DNA from: Nymphaea colorata
Lineage: Eukaryota; Streptophyta; Magnoliopsida; Nymphaeales; Nymphaeaceae
Length of the DNA: 64,000 bases
Assembly (NCBI RefSeq): GCF_008831285.2
Contig: NC_045149.1
Coordinates: 250,001 to 314,000 of the forward strand
Reading direction: 5' to 3'
Below, piece after piece: positions 45,656-58,100 of the stretch. Every line of letters starts with the position of its first letter. Position 1 is the stretch's first letter. The translations under genes were made by a program, and so were the position numbers. The notes beneath the pieces are model-generated. The model was not told the DNA's origin and ran no database searches. It saw nothing but the letters and a program-made list of their open reading frames with translations.

Positions 45656-46001
45656 AAAAAAAGAAAGCATAAGCGATGAGAGGCCAGTGGGATGTGGCTA
45701 TATGTTTGGGAGTTGTCCCGCCTTCACACATCCATGGATGAGTGCTCTACCGCTGCAGCGGGAATGGATCCATACTGTTATGGGCCATCATGGGAGTTGT
45801 CTCTCGGCTGTAGGCCGCTCGCGGTGTGTATGTGCCTGTGTTTGCATCCACATGAACTGTCAATCACTAAAGTTAATGTAAATGAAAGAATGTGAAAGAA
45901 GTGATGTGAATGATGCGATATGCCTGAATTGGTGTGACTATTGAATGTGATATTGTGGCCTTTGTGTGGCCTTTGCATGTTGTGGTATATGTGAGGGGCT
46001 T

Positions 46002-48909
46002 TGTAACGCTCGACTCGTTTTGTAGGTGGACCGGATCGGGTCCAGACCCGGACCCGAATCCAGTAGCGTGGGAGCTCGACGTCGCCCTCGTCTCCCTCGT
46101 TTCCCCTCTTCGTCTCTCCCTTTGCTATGACCACAACGCAGAGAAGAGGAAGACGGAGGTCGGTGCAACGGCGACGGAAGTGGACGGCGGCGGCGGCGGC
46201 GCTCAGCTTGGGGATGTGTTCTTCCCCCTCATAACAGCGGCTAGAATGCGTTGGTGTGGCGGCATTGCGAGATTTTAGCCGTTTGAGGACCTCTCGAACT
46301 TGTGAGGTGGCTGCCGGGAGGACTGCAGCAGTTCATACTCTTAAATTGGGGTGAGCAAGGCCTAATCTAGCCTAGATTGTTGTATATTTGTTGTTGGAGC
46401 ATGTATAATCATTAATGGAGCATGCTAGATTTAAGATTTGATGAATTAAGATGTTTGTTAACGACGTTACTATTTTGGGGAAGGTCTAGGACTCATGTGG
46501 AGGAACGATGATCCATGTCTACAATGATCTTATAAGCATGATGGGTTGATTTTCGAAGCAATTAGGAAGCATGGTAGAGATTGTATTGTTGTGGAGAACG
46601 TTAGAATCGTTTTGGTTAGCTTGGGGAAATATGCTTCTATTGAGGTGCATATACGTTGTATGTTGAGAATCTTATGGTGGGGAAAACACCTCAACTAAGG
46701 AAAACAAGTGAGAATCGTCGTACATGTGATAAGTCGAATACAAGTTTTGAGTTCTAATCGTTGGCGGCAACCTCGTGGGTTGGGTAGAGACCCTTTTTGG
46801 AGGGTTTCGTGGGTCGACACCCATTTGAGGCGAAGACATGCCTCGATGACGGTATTTTCAGATTTGTATCGATGGTAAGCGAAACGAGTAGAGAACTTAC
46901 CATTTTGTTTACACCGGGCACGTCAAGTAGGCCTTGAGCAATGTGGGTCGTAGTTCAAGGTGTTTAGTGGACGCGTGGCAGGTATGGCAGCATTCCAGGC
47001 AAATCCCTGCCTGGGCAATTGTGTGAATGTGTGTTCTTAGGATCGTGGGATCCTAGGATTGTGATGTGCTTGATAGATTGTTTTGTGAATGAATGTGTGT
47101 ATGCATGTACATAAATTGATATATGATATGAAGGGTTTTGAAAGGCTATTAGTGATTGTTTCGAAAATGTTACGCCTTTGCATGTGCATGCTAGAATTGA
47201 TAATTGTTTAGGACAGATGAGGTGGGGTATCGAGTCGAGTGTCTCTTCGACCCCAATTATGCATTAGAAAGCATCCTAGAATGATAATTGTCTAGGACAG
47301 ATACGAGCCAATCACGGATCGAGACTACTCTCTGTGGTTTGGCTAAGTTTTGAAAGGTGTGATTGATTGGCTAAGTTTTGAAAGGTGATTGATGTGTGTG
47401 ATTGTGAATGATTTGTCATGTGACAAGTTCTGTTTTGGAAAGCTATTAGAAGCTTGTTTTGAAAACTGTTACGCATTTGCATGTGCATGCTAGAATTGAT
47501 AACTGCTTACGACAGATGAGGTGGGGTATCGAGTCGAGTGTCTCCTCGACCCCGATTGTGCATTAGAGAGCATCATAGAATGACAATTGCATAGGACAGA
47601 TACGAGCCATCACGAATCGAGACTACTCTCCGGGATTTGGCCAAGTTTTGAAAGATCTGATTGATGTGAATTTTTATGAATGTGAATGCTGTGAATTGTT
47701 GCATATGTATTGTCGTGGGCAATAATGCAATTGATTGGAATTGGAGGGTAGTTGTACCCGTATTGTATGACGGTTAGCTATGACTGTTATTGTTATGTGT
47801 AGACCTCGTGGGGAGGCAATTGGAGGTGTGGATGCACTCGTGAAGTGAACCAACCTCGAGCTAGCCGGTCATTCTGTAATTGTGCAATTATAATGATAAG
47901 AATGAAAGAATAAGAGATGAGAGACCAGTGGGATGTGGCTATGTGTTTGGGAGTTGTCCCGCTTTCGCCACTGGTCTCGCCTGTTCGGAGCACAAGCGGT
48001 GCAAGGCCCCAGGGTACTGTTGTGTGACGTGCTTGGAGCGTGGGCTCCCGCCTTCCCAACCTGGGTGTCCTAGGGAGGGCTGAGTATCTCTCCGTGGAAT
48101 TCACACATCCATAGATGAGTGCTCTACCGCTGCAGCGGATGGATGGATCCATACTGTTCTGGGCCACCACGGGGGTTGTCTCTCGGCTATGGGCCGCCCG
48201 CGGTGTGCACGTGCCTGTGTTTGCACCCACAGGAACTGTCAATTCACTAAAGCTAATGAAAATGAATGTACCCGATTGAAATGTGTGTGAACGAATGTAT
48301 GTGATTGATGGGCATGTGAATGCTATGATTGAAATGAAATGTTTAAGCATGCCCTGCATGTGATTGAGATTGTGTTTCTGTGGCCCTTGAGTGGTCTTTC
48401 ATGTCGTGGTATATGTTAGGGGTTTTCTTGGCAAATGATGTGCCTATGCCCTGACACGACATGACGATAGATTGTTTTATGATTGTTCTTGGATTTGAGC
48501 CCTACCTAAGAGGGTTTGAGATTTTCCTGGCTTGTTGCCATACTGCGAAGGCTAAGCCTTCAGTTATTTCTTTTTCAGGTTTTGGTGGACCCGGGGCAGC
48601 AGGTTGATCAGATGGCTTCACTCACATCCTACTGGGGAGGTTTTGGGTCTTTGGTAGTGCCGGCGCGTCATGATTTGGTCTTTTTGATGTCTTATTTATG
48701 TTAGACATCAAAGTTGTGGTTTGGGGCATTTTTGTCATACACATAGATGTAACTTTGTATGAATTGAAATTGTTATATAAATGAAAGTTTGCCCCATGGT
48801 TTCAAATGACATAGCTCCATCTTTTTTGAATTGTTGTGTAGTCGTACTTCAATGCTTTAGGTTTATAAAAAAAAAATTTGTTTGAGGGTCAAAAGGTTGG
48901 GGTATGACA
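46002..48909 (+). repeat. Large solo LTR E2, inserted in E1
   Basis: 2908 bp, from TGTAACGCTCGACTCG to GGTTGGGGTATGACA, flanked by a perfect GGCTT duplication (45997-46001 and 48910-48914). On both sides the sequence is E1, and the joined flanks match the corresponding position in E2 itself (GTATATGTTAGGGGTTTTCTTGG at about 48408). So one family member jumped into another. A TATATAAAT box at about 48775 lies about 130 bp before the end. Confidence 0.92.
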
Positions 48910-49057
48910 GGCTTCTTGGCAAGTTATGTGACTGTGTGCCCTACTACAACATGATAGTAAATTGTTGCATAGTTAAAGTAAATGAGAATAATGTGATTGT
49001 GAATATGAATGAAGTGTATGTGAATGTAGTGAATATGCATGAAATTAATGTGATTAT

Positions 49058-49303
49058 TGTAGAAATACGAACAAGAAGAGAAAGCGAAACAACGATCACG
49101 ATGTAACGTGAAAAACCCTCAACACGAGGGAGAAAAAACCACGAATGAGGAGGAGTTGGTGCCCACTAGCAGCCAGACTCTTTCTCTCCTTAGATTATCA
49201 TTCACACATAAGGATTAGGGTTACATGACTTAAGTAGTGCCCAAAACGGGCTACAAGGCGGGTCGGGTATGGATCCAGACCCGAAACATACGATCTATCA
49301 ACA
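49058..49303 (-). repeat. 3' LTR of element B
   Basis: 246 bp. It contains the GAGGGAGAAAAAACC stretch that is absent from the other LTR. Confidence 0.95.
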
Positions 49304-52300
49304 CTCCCCCTCAAGTTGGGCATACATATCAAACATGCCCAACTTGGATACATTCCTCTCAAATGAAGCTGAAGGAAGAGCTTTCGTCAGAACATCAGCA
49401 GTTTGGTCTTCAGACTTCATGTAAGGTAAGATCAACTCTTTCGCATCAATTCTTTCCCGAATGAAGTGACGATCAATTTCAACATGTTTTGTTCTGTCGT
49501 GAAGAACAAGATTGTTGGCTAAGTTGATTACAGACTTGTTATCACAGTACATCTTCATAGGTCCTTCAATCTCTATTCCAATGTCAGTCAGCAATATCTT
49601 CAACCATAGTAATTCTGACACTCCCATAGCAACTGCCCTATATTCTGCCCCTGCACTAGATCTAGAGCAAACAATCTGTCTCTTGCTCCTCCATACAACA
49701 AGGTTTCCTCCCAAGTAGACACAGTACCCTGTAGTAGATCGTCTGGTATCACCACAACCTGCCCAATCCGCATCAGAATAGCCCTCGATTTCTACAGTCT
49801 CTTGTTTCACATACAGGAATCCCTTGCCAGGATTTTTCTTCAGGTAGCATAGCACTCTGTCCATAGCCTTCAGATGTGCATCGGTTGGTGCATGCATGAA
49901 TTGGCTCAAAACATTCACCGCAAAGGTGATATCAGGTCTCGTGAGGGTAAGATAAATCAACTTCCCAACCAGACGTTGATATCTTCCCTTGTCTTCTTCA
50001 CAGAGAGGCTCTCCATCTCTAAGACTCAACTTGTGCCCAGTGTCAAATGGTGTAGGAGTAGGTCTACATCCTAATTTACCAGTTTCTTCCAGCAGATCTA
50101 AAGTGTATTTCCTTTGGTTTAGTACAAGACCAGTACTAAACCTAGCAACCTCCATACCAAGAAAATACCTTAGCTTGCCAAGATCTTTGATATCGAATTC
50201 TGTAGCCAGTAACCCTTTTAGCTTGATAATCTCCTCCTCATCATCTCCTGTGACAATCATGTCATCTACATAGACCAGCAGGAGAGTAACCCTGCTCTCT
50301 TCCTTCTTCACAAACAGAGTGTGATCTCCATTTCCTTGTTTGTATCCATGACGTATCATCACTCTTCTCAGTCGTTCGAACCACGCTCTGGGCGATTGCT
50401 TAAGGCCATATAAGGCCTTTTTCAGCTTACAACATTTTTCTGGTTCTTCATATCCTGGAGGCATATGAATATATACTTCTTCTTCGAGGTCACCATTGAG
50501 GAATGCATTCTTAAAATCCAGTTGATACATCTTCCACTCCTTCATCATAGCTAGGGATATAACCACCCTCACTGTCTTCATTTTCGCAACAGGAGCAAAG
50601 GTTTCCAAGTAATCAATTCCATATTTCTGGCTAAATCCCTTGGCCACAAGTCGAACTTTATATCTTTCAACACTCCCATCTGGTTTGTACTTGATGGTAT
50701 ACACCCATTTGGATCCAACTAAGTGATCGGCTTCAGGAATCTTCACCACTTCCCATGTCATATTCCTTCTCAGGGCATCTATTTCTTCTTTCATTGCATC
50801 AGCCCACTTGGAGTCACTTTGAGCTTCAGCAACAGTCCTGGGGATCACAGCCAAAGAAAGAGTAGAAACAGAACACTTGTAATCTTTTTCAAGTCTGGAA
50901 TAAGAAACAAAATTACCAATGGGGTGTTGAGTACATGACCTGACACCCTTTCTCAGGGCAATGGGAAGATCTTCATTCTTCTTTTCAACCTCATCATGAG
51001 TCTCCACGGTAGGACTTGGTTCATCCAGGGAAGGAGTGACATTGGGATTGGAAGTAGATCTAGCATCACAAGTCATCATCTCTGTCCGAGTACCTCGTCT
51101 AGAGTAGAACTGTCCAAACAACCGAGGGCCTTCCTTCTCAATGCTAGTGTCACACCTTTCCTCCTTCTCAGGCACATCAACAGTAGTAAGCGATTCTGCT
51201 TTCTTGTAGTCCAAAAAATCTATAAACTGAAGTTCCTGTTTCTGAGAATACTCTTCCCTGCCCACAGACTGCTCCCCCTGAAGAGGATTCTCACCAAAGT
51301 AAGAGGCATGTTCCAAGAAGGTAACATCTTTCGTAACATAAACTCGACCAGTAATAGGATCAATACATTTGTATCCTTTTTGCGTAGGAGAGTATCCAAC
51401 AAAGACACCTTTGATAGACCTAGGATCAAGTTTCTTGACATTTGGACTGTGATCATGGATAAAACATACACAACCAAAAACACGAGGAGGAAGAGGGAAT
51501 GGTGGACGGGGAGTCCTACCATTCAAAACACGACTGGGCATGCGGTTAATAAGATAGGCACTAGTAAGAACTGCATCACCCCAATAATGTTTAGGAAGAT
51601 TTCTCTGAAACAAAAGAGCCCTGGTGACATTAAGAAGTTGATGATTTTTCCTTTCAGCTACTCCATTTTGAGGGGGGGTGTAACTACAAGATGTCTCATG
51701 AACAATCCCCCGTTGTGTAAGAAACTCCTCAACAGGCTGACACATGTATTCACGGGCATTATCAGACCAGAAAGTTTTAACATTCGCACCATATTGGGTA
51801 TGCACAAGAAGAATGAATGTCTCGACGATACGAGGAACCTCACTGCGATCTTTTAACAAGTACACAAATGTAGCACGAGAGAAATCATCAATGAAAGTGA
51901 TAAAATACTGGAAACCTTGACGGGTATGAATTCCCGAAGGTCCCCATACATCAGAGTGAATCAGGGAAAAAGCTTCATTAACACAACTAGTAGAAAGAGG
52001 GTACGAAGCCCTCACATGTTTGGCAAACTGACAAACATCACAAGAAATGGAAGACAAATCAAAGGAGGAACACAAGTCTGGAAACAAATGTTTCAAAATC
52101 TCAAAAGGTAAATGCCCAAAACGTTCATGCCAATACATAAAAGACTGAAGACAATCTTCTCTTCTCTTATCTGTCTTGCGGATCGCTGCCAACAGAGCAG
52201 TAGCCACACGTATGGGAAGACGATATAATCCATCAGAAGCTAAACCAATCCCAATCCTCTTCCCTGTCACCAAGTTCTGCAAAACACAGCGATCGGCAGA

Positions 52301-53596
52301 GAAAATAAGTTCACAATTCAATTCTTTAGTAAGTCTACTGACTGACAAGAGATTTAAAGGAAACTGGGGAACATGTAAAGCGCCCTGCACATGAAATTTG
52401 TCCAACAAGGACAGAGTGCCTTCGCCTGCCACACAGGTAGAGGAACCATCTGCAAGAGAAACACGTTCCTTTCTCGAGGACAACTTATACTCATGAAACA
52501 ATTTTGGATTACCTGTCATGTGATGAGTAGCAGCACTATCGACAATCCATTCCCCCACAGAAGAGTTACCTTTATTGCCAATAACTGCAAGAGCATGATT
52601 AGCTGTAGTTTCCTCTGAGGTCTCAATCTTGTTGACATCGATCCTACCCAAATAAGCCTTTAGTTCACGAAGCTGGTCAGCAGAAATGGAGACTTTTTCG
52701 CCACTGGATGTTTGCACCTCCGACACAGGCGTCCTCCCAATAGAAGACCTCCCTTTGTTTCCCTTCTTCTCTGGATGAAGATCCCAGCAATAATCCACGG
52801 TGTGACCTGTCTTCTTGCAGTGAGTGCACCGGCGAAGGGATCTAGACGGGCCGCCAGGACCACGACTCACAAGAGCGGATCTCTCGTGATAGGGCACAAG
52901 TTCCCTCTTCCCCTCCTTTGTAACAAGCCTTCTCTGTTCTTTCGCTTCAACACAGGAGTACACATTTTCAATACTGGACACCTCTCCTGAATTCAGAATC
53001 TGGCTTCTAACACCTTCAAACTCATCATTTAAACCTGCTAAAAAGAGGAACACCCTGTTTTCCCATTCATGAGCAACATAAAGTGCCTGATCATGGGGAC
53101 AATGCCAAGGAATATCAGAATGATAATCAAGCTCTTCCCACTTGGCTTTCAAAGCCCCATAGTACTCTGCAACAGAAGAGTTCCCTTGTCGAATGCCATA
53201 GACTGTCTTCATTACTTGGTAAGTACGAATTGCCGTTTTCTTTTGGCCATACATTTGCTATAGGACCACCCACATGTCTCTAGCAGTCTTCTTCCGAAGG
53301 ATAAGGGGCTGAATATCGGCGGAGACGGAGTTGACAATCCAAGTTTTCACTTGATTATCCTCAAGGAACCAAGTATGCCACACATCACTTGTTCTTGCTG
53401 GTTCGGGGTTGCTCCCATCGATATAGGCCATCCGACCACGGCCAGCAATCCCCATAGTCATAGCAGGCGACCATGAGAAATAGTTCTCCTTTGTGAGGCG
53501 AAGAGTGATGACCTGCATGGGAACATTCTCAGTTCTAAAAGCCCCGATTTCAGTTTGATTTGTGTTGACGGTTGACGAGGAAGAAGCTGCTGCCAT
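49298..53596 (-). pseudogene. Gag-pol of element B, one frame with a single stop
   Basis: From the ATG at 53596 one frame of 1433 codons runs to a stop at 49298. Approximate codons: Gag 1-250, knuckle CTHCKKTGHTVDYC 257-270, protease motif 352-355, pre-integrase HERFGHLP near 490, integrase D549, D612, E648 (35 residues between the last two), RT with QLDFKNAFL near 1026 and YVDDMIVTG 1109, then RNase H with YSDADWAGC and CDNKS. Two lesions stand out. Codon 113 is TAG (53258-53260), where element C has a Glu codon. The protease motif is DSA instead of the DSG in C and D. A start at 53254 would allow only a Gag-truncated product. Gag forms particles, protease cuts the polyprotein, and the rest copy and insert the element. 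Confidence 0.95.
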
Positions 53597-54164
53597 AATC
53601 ACAGACCAGTCTAGCACCGGGCACGGGCGGCGGTAAAGCACGAGAGGCACCGGCGGAATACCAACAGGCGATGTCCGGTAGGCAGCAAGGGCAGCAGCGA
53701 ACGGACAAAAACGGAGAACGCCGAAACCTCATCGGCGGTAGAGACAGCAAGGCGGAGACAGGGGCGGCGCTAGATCAGAACCAGGCGGCGTCGGAAAAAC
53801 GAGAGAGCGGCGCTGGGCGGGTCGTCAGAACCAGGCGGAGACAGGGGGCGGCGCTAGATCGCCGGAAAACGGGCGGCGCTGGGCGGGTCGTCGGGTGACA
53901 GAAAAACGGAAGAGAGGGACTCCGCTGGGCAGGTCGTCGCTGGGCGGAGGTGGCCGGAACTTGAGCGGCGCTGATCAGGGCGTCGCTGGGCAGGACGTCG
54001 CTGGGCGGAGGCGTCGGGTGCGACGGACGAAGCTCGGGCACGAGCGTCGGGCACAAGCGTCGGGTGCGTGCGATGAACAGTGCCTGGCGATGAATAGTGT
54101 CGGGCGAATCCTCCTCCAACACGGGCAAAAGACAAATGGCCAACCAGTAACGCCGGAACTTCAT
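53597..54164 (-). other. Untranslated leader of element B
   Basis: GC-rich stretch between the primer-binding site and the Gag ATG. It has several GGCGGCGCTGGGCGGGTCGT-like repeats (for example about 53808-53830 and 53874-53893) and open frames on both strands without domains. Element C has a comparable leader (19505-20144) with repeated CCGGAACTCC blocks. Confidence 0.6.
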
Positions 54165-54177
54165 GGCTCTGATACCA

Positions 54178-54407
54178 TGTAGAAATACGAACAAGAAGAG
54201 AAAGCGAAACAACGATCACGATGTAACGTGGAAAACCCTCAACACGATGTGAGGAGGAGTTGGTGCCCACTAGCAGCCAGACTCTCTCTCTCCTTAGATT
54301 ATCATTCACACATAAGGATTAGGGTTACATAACTTAAGTAGTGCCCAAAACGGGCTACAAGGCGGGTCGGGTATGGATCCGGACCCGAAACATACGATCT
54401 ATCAACA
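54178..54407 (-). repeat. 5' LTR of element B
   Basis: 230 bp, next to the primer-binding site at 54165-54177. Confidence 0.95.
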
Positions 54408-55198
54408 ATTATGAATTATGTTGAGTTTGGCCATTAAGTGGCCTTTACATATTGTGGTGTCAATGAAGTGAATGAGAATGATAGGTTTATGCATGAGTTG
54501 CATGTGATTTGTGAATGTGCTATGGTGGCCATCAAGTGACATTTACATGTCGTGGTATATGTGAGAGTTGTATATGTGAGAGGCTTTCATGTCAAGTCAT
54601 AGAAAAGTTTGCCCCATCGCGACATGATAGTGATTGTTTTCGAAATTGTTATATCCCACATTTGAGCCCTCTCTGTAGAGGGTTAGGAATTTTCCTGGCT
54701 TGTTGCCAAGCTTTCAGTTGTTTCCTTTTTCAGGTTTTGGCAGATCCGGGATAGAAGGTTGATCAAATGACTTCACTCACATCCTACTGGGGAGGTTTTG
54801 GGTCTTTGTAGTGCCGGCGCATCTTGTTTTGGTTATATTGATGTCTTGTTTTTGTTGGACATCAATTATATGGTTTGGGGCATTTTTGTCATACACATAG
54901 ATGTTATTTTGTATGAACTGAAATTGTTATATAAATGAAAGTTTGCCCCATTGTTTCGAATGACATAGCCTTTTTCAATTGTTGAGTCATTGCACCTCAA
55001 TGCTTTATGTTTAGAAAAAAAAATTGTTTGAGGGTCAAAAGGTTGGGCTGTGACATGTACGGCCGTACCCCTGCACCCAAATTTTTTGAAAATGGTCTCC
55101 ACCCGCACCGATATCCGTACCTATGTGACATAGCCTGGAAGGTATCTGCTGCAAACTTTTTTCTATTCTTGAGATATCTCAAATTTCTCAATAGATAG

Positions 55199-58100
55199 TG
55201 TCACACCCCAACCCTTTTGACCCTCAAATTTTTTTTTTCCTACTAAACATAAAATATTGAGGTGCAACGACACAACAATTCAAAATGACATGAGCCAAAC
55301 AATTCAAAACAAATGGGCAAACTTTCATTTATCTAACAATTTCAGTTGATATAAAATTACATCAATGTGTATGACAAAAATGCCCCAAACCATATGATTG
55401 ATGTCTAACAACAACAAGACATCAATATAACCCCAAACACAACGCGTCGGCACTATAGACGTCCCAAAACCTCCCCAGTAGGATGTGAGTGAAGCCATCT
55501 GCTCAACCTGCTGCTCCGAGTCTACCAAAACCTGAAAAAAAAGAACAACTGAAGGCTTAGCCTTCGCAGTATGGCAACAAGCCAGGAAAACCCCAAACCT
55601 TCTTAGGTTGGGCTCAAATATGAGAATATACAATCATAAAACAACTCATCATCATGTCGTGTTAGGGTATAGTCACATCATTTGCCAAAAAGACCCCTCA
55701 CATAGACTACCACATGTAAGGCCACTCAATGACCAAGATAACACTATTTTGATTCACACACACATCAATCACATACACTTCATTCATATACTTTTCATTT
55801 CATTAACTTCAGTGAATTGACAGTTCCTGTGGGTGGAAACACAGGCACGTGCACACCACGGGCGGCCCATAGCCGAGAGACAACCCTCGTGGTGGCCCAT
55901 AAGAGTATGGATTCATTCCTCCGTTGCAGCAGTAGAGCACTCATCCATGGGTGTGTGAATTCCAAGGAGAGATACTCAGCGTTCCCTAGGACACCCAGGT
56001 TGGGAAGGCGGGAGCCCAACGTTCCAAGCACATCACACAACAGTACCCTGGGGCCTTGCACCGCCTGCGTTGCGAACAAACGAGACCAGTGGCGAAGGCC
56101 ATTTCTCACTGGCCTCTCATCTCTTATTCTTTCATTATTATCATTATAATAGGACATTCACAAAATGACTAGCTAGCTCATGAGCTTGGTACACTTCACG
56201 AGTGCACCCACACCTCCAATTGCCTCCACACGAGGGCCACACATAACATTACATTCTTAACTAGCCGTCATACAGTACGCGTATAACTACCCTCCAATTC
56301 ATTCATTTGCATCATTGCCCGCGGCAATGCATATGCAACAAACACAGTATTCACATTCATAATCACTCACATCTTATCAAACACATCATTCACATCTTTC
56401 AAAACTTAGCCAAATCCCGGAGAGTAGTCTCGATCTGTGATGACTCGTAGCTGTCCTATGCAATTATCATTTTATGATGTTCTCTAATGCACAATCGGGT
56501 CGAGGAGACACTTGACTCGATACCCCACTTCATCTGTCCTAAACAGTTATCAATTCTAGCATGCACATGTAAATGCGTAACAATTTTCGAAACGAGCTTC
56601 TAATAGCTTTTCACAACAAAACTTGTCATTCACAACATGACTGGCTAGCTCATGAGGTTGGTTCACTTCACAAGTGCCCTCACACCTCCAATTGCCTCCA
56701 CACGAAGGCTACACATAACATTAACAGTCTTAGCTAGCCGTCATAACAATACGGGTACAACTACCCTTCAATTCATTCAATTGCATCATTGTCCATGACA
56801 ATGCATATGCAACAAATCACAACGTTCACAATCACACACATCAGCCACATCCTTCAAAACTTAGCCAAACCACGAAGAGTAGTCTCGATTCGTGATTGGC
56901 TCGTAGTTGTCCTAGGCAATTATCATTCTAAGATGCTTTCTAATGTACGCTTGCGGTCGAGGAGACACTCAACTCGATACCCCACCTCATATGTCCTACA
57001 CAGTTATCAATTCTAGCATGGACATGCAATTGCGTAGTCATTTAACAAAAGACAAAACTAATCACATACATTCAATCTTATGCATACATTCATTCAAACA
57101 CATTACACTCATTCAATTACATCACTATCCGAGGATCCAATGATCCTGGAACACACATTCACAAATTGGCCCATGGCAGGGATTTGCCGGGAATGCCGCC
57201 ACACTTGTCGCGCGTCCACTAAACACCTCGAACTACAACCCACATTGCTCAAGGCCCACTTGATGTGCCCGGTGTACCTGTAAACATAATCAAATGGTAA
57301 GTTCGCTACTCGTTTTGCTTTACAATGTATACAAGTAGAAAATGTAACTAGTGAGGCATGTCATCGCCTCAAGAGGGTGTCGATGGGTAGTGTCGACCTA
57401 CAAGCCCCCCAATAGGCCTCTTCCTAACTTTTTGACGTTGTCACCAAACGTCAAAACTCAATGCTTCAACCAATCCATCACTAACACATTTCTCATTAGT
57501 TTTCTTTAGTTGAGGCGTCTTCTCCGTAATTAAGATTCTCAACATACAACGCATATGTACATCAATAGAAGCCTATTTCCCAAGCTTGCTAAAACGGTTC
57601 TAAACCTTCACCACAACATCATAATCTCTACCATGCTTCCCTATTGCTTCAAAAATCAACACATCATGCTACAAAAACACTTATACACATAGATCTTCGT
57701 CCATCTCAAAATGGGCATAAACTTCCCCAAAATAGCGACATCTCTAGCATGCCTTCTAAATCATCAATTTTTAATTCTAGCATGCTCAAATAATAATTAT
57801 ATGTACTCCAACAAAAAATTTACAACAATCTAAGCTCGATTAGGCCTTTCTCACCCCAATCTTGGAATTCAAACTGTCGTAGTGCTCCCGGCAGCCACTT
57901 CAAGAGTTCGATTGAGCTCCAACGTCAATGATTGATCGCTGCCTCCACCACCAATTCTTTCACTTCACTGGTATGAGGGGAAAATGATGTGTTCCCAACT
58001 GAAATCCAAACCAACAGCCCCAAAATAATCACAAACAACAAGAAAAACTGGCGGGAAAAGGGAGTGTGCAGAGGGAGAGGGCACGATTGAGGGGCTGCCG

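Larger units (their letters stand above)
49058..54407 (-). mobile_element. Ty1/copia element B, nearly intact, both LTRs
   Basis: LTRs at 49058-49303 (3') and 54178-54407 (5') have TGTAGAAATACG and CTATCAACA ends on the plus strand. ATTAT lies on both sides (49053-49057 and 54408-54412). The primer-binding site TGGTATCAGAGCC (minus strand) abuts the 5' LTR, and the polypurine tract TTGAGGGGGAG abuts the 3' LTR. By hand count the LTRs differ at about four positions plus a 16-bp deletion in the 5' copy. That makes B the youngest of the two-LTR copia elements here. It is inserted in E1. Confidence 0.97.
39148..55055 (+). mobile_element. Large solo LTR E1 (about 3.5 kb net) carrying three insertions
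   Basis: It starts TGTGATTAG (a worn form of the family start TGTAATACTCG) and ends GGTTGGGCTGTGACA. Flanks are TGTAT (39143-39147) and TGTAC (55056-55060). Removing D, E2 and B leaves about 3.5 kb that aligns in order with E2 and E3: a GGGTCC/CCCGGACC block, a pyrimidine-rich tract, GTTGGAGCATGTATAAT, an ACACGTCAAGTAG-type block, tandem units near 44.76-45.65 kb, and an end with ATTGTTATATAAATGAAAG about 130 bp before the terminus. No internal coding region is attached. Its size suggests a large gypsy-type LTR; the class is inferred. Confidence 0.75.
38606..55133. mobile_element. Small hAT-like element H1, split by the nested stack
   Basis: The left part (38606-39147) starts CTATGCCACACGGGTAC and the right part (55061-55133) ends GTACCTATGTGACATAG, so the termini are inverted repeats. 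Eight-base flanks are TCTGGAAG (38598-38605) and CCTGGAAG (55134-55141), 7 of 8 identical. Removing E1 and one copy of its duplication leaves about 615 bp, close to the 641 bp of the related copy at 62578-63218. It encodes no transposase. It is the oldest layer of the stack. Confidence 0.7.

Noticed and set aside
45687-46278. Frames inside the large LTRs, such as 114-118 residues
   Set aside because: Not kept between E1, E2 and E3; no domain.
53775-54309. 145- and 151-residue Arg/Pro/Ala-rich frames
   Set aside because: Translations of the GC-rich leader of element B, between the primer-binding site and the Gag start.
39148-55055. E1 as a full LTR element with D, E2 or B as its own internal region
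   Set aside because: E2 and B have their own target duplications, and D has its own copia-type LTR with different ends.
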